Assembly (NCBI GenBank): GCA_003661865.1
Contig: QMWY01000063.1
Span: 1-6,407 of the forward strand
Length of the DNA: 6,407 nt
Direction of reading: 5' to 3'
Source: Thermoprotei archaeon
GTDB taxonomy: Archaea > Thermoproteota > Thermoprotei_A > Sulfolobales > Ignisphaeraceae
Shown here: positions 1 through 4,852 of the stretch, in pieces
Position numbering within the stretch: position 1 is the first letter of the stretch
Layout of the letters: each line of letters begins with the position of its first letter
Notes under the pieces: generated by a model
Told to the model about the DNA's origin: nothing
Seen by the model: the letters and a program-made list of their open reading frames with translations, nothing else
Databases searched by the model: none
Program-made: the position numbers and the translations under genes

Positions 1-381
1 CTCTGAGAAGCTTCTCCAAGGAATCCCGAACTTCTCATAGAACTCCTTCCTGAACTCCTTAAACGCCTCGAGGTTCTTATCGGTTACAGGGGCTGGTGAG
101 GAGCCGCAGTTCCCCACGACAACTGTTGTGACACCCTGCATGATGTAGTTATCAGCTGTTGGGATCAAGAATACTCCCAGATCACTATGATTATGAATAT
201 CTATGAATCCCGGTGCTACGAAAAGCCCCTCAGCATTTATGGTCTTCTCTGCCTCGGCTCCCGATAGATCGCCCACCTTAGCTATGGTGTCACCAATTAT
301 TCCCACATCCTTTCTCATGGGCGGCGCTCCTGTTCCATCCAGCACATACCCCCCACGAATCACGATGTCGTAGCGGGGCAT
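1..381 (-). CDS. N-acyl-D-amino-acid deacylase-like amidohydrolase (partial, N-terminal 127 residues)
   Basis: The gene reads leftward from ATG at 381-379 and leaves the window at base 1 still open. The protein starts MPRYDIVIRGGYVLDGTG, the short N-terminal beta strand typical of amidohydrolases, and continues with the metal-binding signature PGFIDIHNHSD (H63 and H65) and then QGVTTVVVGNCGSSPAP. The Cys in NCG (C92) matches the position of the Cys zinc ligand in D-aminoacylases, which separates this family from dihydroorotases and most other amidohydrolases. Family members hydrolyse N-acyl-D-amino acids, or related D-amino-acid-containing N-acyl compounds, to a free amino acid and a carboxylate in the cytoplasm. 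The family is usually about 500 residues, so roughly three quarters is missing. An in-frame GTG at 393-391 is an alternative start, and a TAA further upstream in the same frame bounds the choice. The gene is divergent from the M14 deacylase gene. The family call is firm; the substrate cannot be read from this fragment. Confidence 0.9.
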   Translation of the reverse strand, partial: MPRYDIVIRGGYVLDGTGAPPMRKDVGIIGDTIAKVGDLSGAEAEKTINAEGLFVAPGFIDIHNHSDLGVFLIPTADNYIMQGVTTVVVGNCGSSPAPVTDKNLEAFKEFRKEFYEKFGIPWRSFSE

Positions 382-500
382 CGTTATCGCCACGGCTAAA
401 GTAGCTTTAGCTAAGAAATATCCTTAGTCCTCTCTATACAGCATTGTCCGGAGCGAAAAACTGATTTCTAAGTCTGTTGCCTAGTGCACGGGCGTGTATC
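382..500. promoter_or_regulatory. Divergent intergenic region between the two deacylase genes
   Basis: This 119-base stretch lies between the outward-facing starts of the amidohydrolase (minus) and the M14 deacylase (plus), so both promoters should be here. No textbook TTTATATA box is visible. Weak AT-rich candidates are TATTTCTTA, read on the minus strand over about 413-421, and CTATACAG at 434-441 on the plus strand. The region also holds the perfect inverted repeat at 395-411. Promoter placement is inference from gene orientation only. Confidence 0.35.
395..411. repeat. Perfect 7-bp inverted repeat in the divergent promoter region
   Basis: The arms GCTAAAG and CTTTAGC are separated by TAG. 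The repeat begins 14 bases upstream of the minus-strand ATG and lies between two divergent genes. A dyad of this size there would suit a dimeric regulator controlling one or both genes. Its A/T-rich content also makes chance plausible. No second copy was noticed elsewhere in the window. Confidence 0.4.
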
Positions 501-1523
501 ATGAAGATCTCAATTGGTGGTGTTGAACTAGGGCCTAGGGATAAGGCGTTCTCAGAGCTCCTTGTATCAACACTATCAACGGGTTCTGAGCTATCGATAC
601 CGTTTGCCGTGATTACGGGAGCAGAGCCTGGGCCTATTCTCTATGTAGGAGCGGGGTCCCACGGAGATGAGGTTACGAGTATGCTGGTTGCAATGAGGAT
701 AGCCAGGGATATAGGGCCTGATGACATTAAGCGTGGTGCACTTGTCGTTACACCCATGCATAACCCATTGGCTGTCTTAAGGAAGAAGCGCTGGGGGATT
801 GTCGATAACCTCGATATGAATAGAGTATGGCCTGGAGATCCCGAGGGTAACGTTAGTGAGCTGATCGTGCACAAGATCTTCAGTGAACTCGTTATGAAGA
901 GCGACTACGCGCTTGACCTCCATACAGCGGCAGGCGATGGTGAGAACGTACCGCACGCGATCTTGCCCCCTGAAGGGGTGTTTACGCCCCGTAGCGATAG
1001 TAGCTATGCTGCTAAGAAGGACGTAACTCCCGATATGGCTAGGTACTTTGGGGTGAGGTTCGTAGCGCGTAGCAGGATAAGGGAGGAGAAGGAGCGTAAG
1101 TACTACCAGTACGTGTATGGAGAGCTCCACGTAGCCGCAACGATGCGCGGCGTCCCAGCTATAGTTGTCGAGCTCGGTGAGGGTGGTAGGGTTTCTAGGA
1201 ACGCCTACGAGCTCGGTTATTCAGGGGTTCTAAACGTAGCTAGGTACCTTGGAATACTCGAAGGGGTACCTGAGGAGCACCCTCAGCCCGTAATGTTGAA
1301 AGGGCCTTCCAAGGCTGTGCGAGCGCCGCGCGGAGGGGTAGTGACTATGAAGGTATCGCCAGGTGATAGGGTTTCTCAGGGCGATATCGTTGCTGTTCTC
1401 GATACGCTCTGGGAGCAGATCGAGGTTAGGAGTCCTATAGACGGATACGTAGTCAGGGTTAGACGTTACGGCATTGTGGAGCCGGGTGAGAGGATCGCCG
1501 TTATAGTGGGTGGGGAGGGCTGA
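501..1523 (+). CDS. Succinylglutamate desuccinylase/aspartoacylase-family (M14) zinc deacylase
   Basis: This is a 340-residue cytoplasmic zinc hydrolase of the AstE/AspA branch of the M14 carboxypeptidase-like fold, which removes acyl groups from N-acyl amino acids. Counting from the ATG at 501, GSHGDE supplies ligands H54 and E57. NRVWPGD (N107, R108) is the conserved substrate-carboxylate-binding motif, LDLHT gives the third zinc ligand H141, and VELGEGG gives the probable catalytic Glu E224. Residues from about 274 to 335 form a separate C-terminal beta-rich domain resembling a lipoyl/biotinyl barrel (RAPRGGVV, SPGDRVSQGD, RSPIDGYVV), without an obvious modifiable Lys. The frame also has a TTG at 477 that would add MPSARACI. 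I prefer ATG 501 because the conserved region MKISIGGVELGP starts there; no clear ribosome binding site decides it. The stop TGA (1521-1523) overlaps a possible CTG start of the next gene. True AstE acts in arginine catabolism, which is not evident here, so the exact substrate is unknown. Confidence 0.9.
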   Translation: MKISIGGVELGPRDKAFSELLVSTLSTGSELSIPFAVITGAEPGPILYVGAGSHGDEVTSMLVAMRIARDIGPDDIKRGALVVTPMHNPLAVLRKKRWGIVDNLDMNRVWPGDPEGNVSELIVHKIFSELVMKSDYALDLHTAAGDGENVPHAILPPEGVFTPRSDSSYAAKKDVTPDMARYFGVRFVARSRIREEKERKYYQYVYGELHVAATMRGVPAIVVELGEGGRVSRNAYELGYSGVLNVARYLGILEGVPEEHPQPVMLKGPSKAVRAPRGGVVTMKVSPGDRVSQGDIVAVLDTLWEQIEVRSPIDGYVVRVRRYGIVEPGERIAVIVGGEG

Positions 1524-1603
1524 GCAGACTTCTAGATTACGAGGATCTTGCGAAGCTAGTTCTCGTATCAAGCCCCGTAGCACATCCTAGCAAGAGAAAG
1601 GCA
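1520..1603 (+). other. In-frame N-terminal coding extension of the S9 peptidase, possible CTG start at 1520
   Basis: Upstream of the TTG at 1604, the S9 reading frame stays open back to a TGA at 1487-1489. Translation of 1520-1603 gives LSRLLDYEDLAKLV and then LVSSPVAHPSKRKA, which leads directly into LFTFTRIDLEKDRY. This resembles the usual start of S9 acyl-peptide hydrolases: a 'xEDLxxL' helix, a 'vSsPxxxPdg' strand, then a 'TRiDLEkdxY' strand. The segment is therefore probably translated. No ATG, GTG or TTG exists in this frame between 1490 and 1603. The CTG at 1520 overlaps the TGA of the M14 gene (CTGA), and a GGTG at 1509-1512 sits 7 bases before it, a normal archaeal spacing. A CTG start, or a start codon destroyed by a small mutation, are the two readings. 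Confidence 0.6.
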
Positions 1604-3469
1604 TTGTTCACCTTCACAAGGATAGATCTTGAGAAGGATAGGTACGTAACCTATATAGCCATAGCGCATCTCGATTCGGGACACGTAGAGGAGGTCACGC
1701 GGGGAGGCCCCGATTCATGTCCTAGGTGGAGACCTGATGGTGAAGCCGTGACCTTCGTCTCGAGAAGAGGCTTTGGAGAGGGCGAGAGGGGTTCTTCACT
1801 ATACATGGTCACGCTCGGCAAGTCACTGGAACCCGTAGAGATCGCTAGATTCCCCCAGGGTATCACTGCATATGAATGGTCTCCTACTGGAGAACGGATA
1901 GCAGTTGTGGAGCGCGTGGTCAAGGACGAAGATGTTAAGAGGATCGAGAGGATACCCGTATGGTTCAACGGGGAAGGGTTTGTATATAACCGGTGTAGGC
2001 ACCTAGCCCTGCTAGATCCTTGGAGTGGCGAGACCTATAGATTGACCGAAGGCTGCCCGGATGTGGTCTCGTTCGTGTGGAGCCCTGATGGGAGAAGAAT
2101 AGCGTTTCTAGCAACTGATAGGGATAGACCTCCTCGTACACGGCTATATATAGCCAATGTCAATGGGGATATTGAGGAGGTTGAACTTCCTAGACCCTTA
2201 ATGGGGATTGATCTTGTATGGAGCCTAGATGGCGAAACTCTAGCAATTATAGCTCGCCCCCTAGATACGCCTCGTGGCTTAGCAGCTAACAACCGCGTAT
2301 GGCTACTAGATCTCGGCTCTTGGCGGCTTGAATGCCTAACGCCTACCCTAGATAGAAACGTCGTGAACACCGTAGGGAGCGATAGCCGTGGGAAGCACTG
2401 TAGCCGGTTAATCGCGTGGAGCGCTAAACACGGGGTAATCTTCCTGGTATCCGATAGCGGAAGAACGAAGTTATTCAACGTACGCCTAGGCAAGGAGCCC
2501 AAGGCATTGGTAGAGCTAGACGGGATGAGCATAGATGAGTTCAGTACTCCTCCTAGCGGAAACTACATAGTGTTCACAGCTATGAGCTCGACTAGGCCTA
2601 ACGAACTCTACGCCTTCCTAGGAAGAGGAGAGGTTAAACAGATAACATACATGAACAGATGGCTTGATCGCTACGAGATCACAAAGCCTAGACACCTCAC
2701 CTTTACGGCCAGCGATGGTGCTACTGTAGAGGGCTGGGTGCTTCCACCTCCGCATATGGAGGAGGGCTCTAAGGTTCCATGGGTACTCTACATCCATGGA
2801 GGGCCTAAGATGATGTTTGGGGAGGGCTTCATGTTTGAGTTTCACCTCTTAGCAGCCAAGGGTTTTGCAGTAGCGTACTGCAATCCTCGTGGTAGTGATG
2901 GGTATGGGGAGGAGTTTGCTGATATTCGGGGTCGTTACGGTGAGAGGGACTACCAAGACATAATAGAGTTCTTAGACCATGTTACCAAGAACTTCGACTT
3001 CGTAGACCCTGAAAGGGTTGGTGTAGCAGGCGGTAGCTATGCGGGCTTCATGACCAACTGGATCATAACTCATACAGATAGGTTTAGGGCTGCTGTGACG
3101 CAGAGAAGCATATCATACTGGATCAGCAAGTACGGAACAACTGATATAGGGTTCTACTTCAATGCCGATATGATCGGGTGCGGCGAGCCTCCGTGGAGAA
3201 ATCCCAAGGTGTACATTGAGAAGAGTCCATTGATCAGAGCCAACAAGGTTCGTACACCCACACTCGTAATACACTCTATGGAGGATTATAGGTGCTGGCT
3301 CGATCAAGCACTGCTGTTCTTCACAGCGTTAAAGCTAAATGGTGTTGATGCGCGTCTAGTAATCTTCCCTAGGGAAGGTCATGACCTTAGCAGGAGTGGT
3401 AAGCCTAAGCATAGGGTTGAGAGGCTTAGAGAGATCGTTACTTGGTTCGAGAAGCATTTAAAGAGGTGA
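1604..3469 (+). CDS. S9 prolyl-oligopeptidase-family serine peptidase (acylaminoacyl-peptidase-like)
   Basis: This cytoplasmic serine peptidase should cleave short peptides, releasing N-terminal acylated or ordinary residues. From TTG 1604 it has 621 residues; with the likely upstream extension about 649, normal for the family. Residues up to about 345 form a TolB/PD40-type beta-propeller with repeated blades (PRWRPDG, YEWSPTGERIA, VWSPDGRRIAF, VWSLDGETLA). From about 365 to the end lies the alpha/beta-hydrolase domain. HGGP at 398-401 forms the oxyanion region, GGSYAG carries the nucleophile S478, MEDYR gives D561, and REGHD gives H593, so the triad is complete. NPRGSDGYGEEF is also typical of S9. 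No frameshift is visible. TTG 1604 lacks a good ribosome binding site, supporting a start further upstream. The stop codon is embedded in the GAGGTGA that serves the next gene. It most likely shares a transcript with the M14 deacylase upstream and the M20 remnant downstream. The S9 call is firm; the APEH versus oligopeptidase distinction is not decided by sequence. Confidence 0.95.
   Translation: MFTFTRIDLEKDRYVTYIAIAHLDSGHVEEVTRGGPDSCPRWRPDGEAVTFVSRRGFGEGERGSSLYMVTLGKSLEPVEIARFPQGITAYEWSPTGERIAVVERVVKDEDVKRIERIPVWFNGEGFVYNRCRHLALLDPWSGETYRLTEGCPDVVSFVWSPDGRRIAFLATDRDRPPRTRLYIANVNGDIEEVELPRPLMGIDLVWSLDGETLAIIARPLDTPRGLAANNRVWLLDLGSWRLECLTPTLDRNVVNTVGSDSRGKHCSRLIAWSAKHGVIFLVSDSGRTKLFNVRLGKEPKALVELDGMSIDEFSTPPSGNYIVFTAMSSTRPNELYAFLGRGEVKQITYMNRWLDRYEITKPRHLTFTASDGATVEGWVLPPPHMEEGSKVPWVLYIHGGPKMMFGEGFMFEFHLLAAKGFAVAYCNPRGSDGYGEEFADIRGRYGERDYQDIIEFLDHVTKNFDFVDPERVGVAGGSYAGFMTNWIITHTDRFRAAVTQRSISYWISKYGTTDIGFYFNADMIGCGEPPWRNPKVYIEKSPLIRANKVRTPTLVIHSMEDYRCWLDQALLFFTALKLNGVDARLVIFPREGHDLSRSGKPKHRVERLREIVTWFEKHLKR
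3463..3469 (+). promoter_or_regulatory. Strong Shine-Dalgarno (GAGGTGA) for the M20 gene
   Basis: GAGGTGA is a near-perfect match to the archaeal 16S rRNA 3' end complement and contains the TGA of the S9 gene. It lies 10 bases before TTG 3480, which opens the frame reading LFTFLEKLYVFVKK, the natural N-terminus of an M20 peptidase. This supports TTG 3480 as the original start and implies translational coupling to the S9 gene. The site survives although the gene it serves is broken. Confidence 0.75.
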
Positions 3470-3479
3470 ATAATAGGGA

Positions 3480-4760
3480 TTGTTCACATTCTTAGAGAAG
3501 CTGTATGTATTCGTTAAGAAAACCTTGAGTACTACATAGACCTTCTGGCAGAGTTCGTTGAGATACCAAGAGTTTCAGCACGTAGTGAGGGTGTCAAGGA
3601 AGCTGCTAACTTCGTTGCCAGAGAGCTTAGAAGACGTGGCTTTAATGTTGGGATCGGTTCAGCCGGTGGTCACCCCATAGTCGTGGCTGTGCTTAAGAGT
3701 GGTGGTAAGAGTGTGTTGTTCTACAACCACTATGTTGTGCAGCCTCCAGAACCCCTTGAGGAGTGGTCGAGCGATCCGTTCAGGCTTGTGAGAAGAGATG
3801 GGCTTCTAATCGCGCGTGGTGTGGCTGATAATAAAGGCAATATAGTTGCTAGGCTTGCTACTATTGATGTCCTTCATGAGATCCTTGGTGAAGTACCACT
3901 GACTATCAAGTTTATTGTTGGGGGGTGGAGGAGAAAGGTTCACTAACTCTACACCGTTTTGTTAAGCAGAGAGCGAGTATTCTAAGAAGTGATGGTGATA
4001 TATGGGAGACGGGATATGTATCTAAGGACGGAAGGCCTCTTATATACCTAGGATTCAAAGGCATGCTCTACATAGAGCTTGAGCCTAGAGGAGCTGCTAG
4101 GGATGTCCACAGCGGGTTTGCTTCCATAATTCCCAACCTTGTGTAGAGAATGGCGAAACTACTAACGCTACTTAAGGACCTTGAGTGCGGTAAGATCCTC
4201 ATACCGGGCTCGGGCTGAAGGAATTTATGGGTGGTGTCCGTGGATTAGAGCTTAGAGGACTCCTCTACCTATTCTCATCACTTAATGTGTCGGGACTCTA
4301 CGCAGGGTATACAAGTAGAGGTGCGAAGACCATAGCGCCTTCGCATGCGGTTGTTAAGGTAGATATCCGTTCAGTTCCCAGGCAGAGTCTCGCTAAGTTA
4401 TTAGAGAAGCTCAAGAAGTATCTTGAGGATAAGGGATTCGGAGATGTTGAGATAAGAGTACTAAGCAGTTATCCAGCCGGGTATACCCGACCCAGCGAAG
4501 CCGTAGTACAAGTGTCGGTTACGGTTGCCCGTGAAGTCTACGGTAAAGATACTGGTACCGTTGTCCGCGGGTTCACCCCCCATTTATGTATTCACAGAGC
4601 TTCTACGTACACCAATGACAGGAGCGGTGTCGGGTACTACGGTTCCAGAGTACATGCTCCCAACAAGAATGTAAGGATCGAGTACTTTGCGCGGGGTATA
4701 GAACATGTTGCCTTAACGCTTTACCAGTTCGCTTATACTAAGCGATTCGGTAAGGAATAA
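3480..4760 (+). pseudogene. M20-family metallopeptidase (dipeptidase/ArgE/DapE type), multiply frameshifted
   Basis: M20 sequence is continuous across this span but in changing frames. Frame A from TTG 3480 reads LEKLYVFVKK and shifts -1 in the A run 3519-3522. Frame B reads LEYYIDLLAEFVEIP, GKSVLFYNHYVVQPPEP and RGVADNKGNIVAR, and shifts -1 in the G run 3920-3925. Frame C reads VEEKGS, makes a short excursion (3943-3960), then continues with GYVSKDGRPLIYLG and RDVHSGF until TAG at 4144-4146, where Trp is expected; it goes on to KILIPG. A deletion of roughly 30-40 codons near 4205-4216 then changes frame. The last part starts LKEFMGGVRGLELRG, has another excursion (4572-4627), and ends with GSRVHAPNKNVRIE and a normal C-terminus at TAA 4758. 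The HxD Asp of NHYDVQPP is Val. The intact family is usually about 450-470 residues and removes N-terminal or acyl groups using two zinc ions in the cytoplasm. No single fragment could be a working enzyme. Some one-base indels could be sequencing errors, but the TAG, Val and deletion suggest real decay. Confidence 0.87.
4205..4216 (+). repeat. Tandem hexamer CGGGCT x2 at the internal deletion point of the M20 pseudogene
   Basis: Two perfect copies of CGGGCT stand head to tail exactly where the M20 homology jumps from KILIPG to LKEFMGG, skipping a linker segment of roughly 30-40 codons present in intact relatives. This could be a deletion or slippage scar. With only two 6-base units, chance cannot be excluded. 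Confidence 0.5.
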
Positions 4761-4778
4761 TAACATTCTTTAGAGATT

Positions 4779-4794
4779 CTATCTTTATTGATAG
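4779..4794. repeat. Short inverted repeat just upstream of box A
   Basis: CTATC and GATAG are 5-bp arms around the loop TTTATT, ending 8 bases before the TATA-like box. The position suits either an operator, since regulators placed just upstream of BRE/TATA often activate in archaea, or part of a terminator for the upstream genes. A 5-bp dyad in AT-rich DNA is weak evidence by itself. Confidence 0.3.
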
Positions 4795-4802
4795 CTATAA
4801 GA

Positions 4803-4810
4803 TTTATATA
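4803..4810 (+). promoter_or_regulatory. Archaeal box A (TTTATATA) with purine-rich BRE-like bases
   Basis: TTTATATA is a consensus archaeal TATA box, preceded by AAGA, which suits the BRE position. Transcription would be expected to start about 22-27 bases downstream, near 4830-4835. That leaves a leader of about 20 bases that contains the ribosome binding site before ATG 4853. It is the clearest promoter in the window and shows that the binding-protein gene is transcribed independently of the broken M20 gene. Confidence 0.75.
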
Positions 4811-4840
4811 CGAATATTCTTGCTCTAGTACTCTGGCAGC

Positions 4841-4845
4841 AGGTG
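4841..4845 (+). promoter_or_regulatory. Ribosome binding site AGGTG for the substrate-binding protein
   Basis: AGGTG lies 7 bases before ATG 4853, a normal archaeal spacing. It supports that ATG, which begins a clean signal peptide, over the adjoining in-frame TTG at 4850. Confidence 0.65.
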
Positions 4846-4852
4846 TGTTTTG

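Larger units (their letters stand above)
4761..4852 (+). promoter_or_regulatory. Intergenic region with promoter and leader of the substrate-binding protein gene
   Basis: This 92-base AT-rich gap separates the M20 remnant from the binding-protein gene. Its first part (about 4766-4789) is T-rich (ATTCTTT, ATTCT, CTTTATT) and could end transcription of the upstream operon, as archaeal terminators are often simple T-rich tracts. The middle holds a short dyad (4779-4794), followed by the box A (4803-4810) and the ribosome binding site (4841-4845). Terminator function is inferred from composition only. Confidence 0.55.

Noticed and set aside
477..500. TTG 477 as the start of the M14 deacylase
   Set aside because: The extra residues MPSARACI have no family counterpart and no ribosome binding site supports them; ATG 501 begins the conserved region.
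2142..2155. Perfect 14-bp palindrome GGCTATATATAGCC with a TATA-like centre
   Set aside because: It lies inside the S9 propeller coding sequence, encoding part of RLYIAN, with no gene start nearby; probably a by-product of codon choice.
641..2845. Several open frames of 75-165 codons on the minus strand opposite the M14 and S9 genes
   Set aside because: Their translations show no recognisable domain, they lie wholly opposite well-supported genes, and their composition (rich in Ser, Arg and Leu) is that of antisense shadow frames.
3519..3925. Programmed frameshifting in the A and G runs
   Set aside because: Two slippery-looking sites exist, but the gene also has a nonsense codon, a deletion, an active-site substitution and two compensated shifts, so recoding cannot restore an active enzyme.
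3683..3946. Open frame of 87 codons as an independent small protein
   Set aside because: It is only the middle of the M20 N-terminal domain; the same frame carries M20 homology upstream to about 3524, and its C-terminal residues are frameshift noise.
3925..4146. Open frame of 73 codons starting at GTG as an independent gene
   Set aside because: It is the central M20 segment between a G-run frameshift and a nonsense codon, with no promoter or ribosome binding site of its own.
4478..4489. Perfect 12-bp palindrome CGGGTATACCCG
   Set aside because: It sits within the M20 C-terminal coding remnant, is not repeated, and has no promoter context; chance is the simplest explanation.
4227..4760. Open frame of 177 codons as a stand-alone peptidase-like protein
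   Set aside because: It is the C-terminal part of the M20 gene; homology (LKEF) begins before the ATG, and it lacks most metal ligands and contains a scrambled segment.
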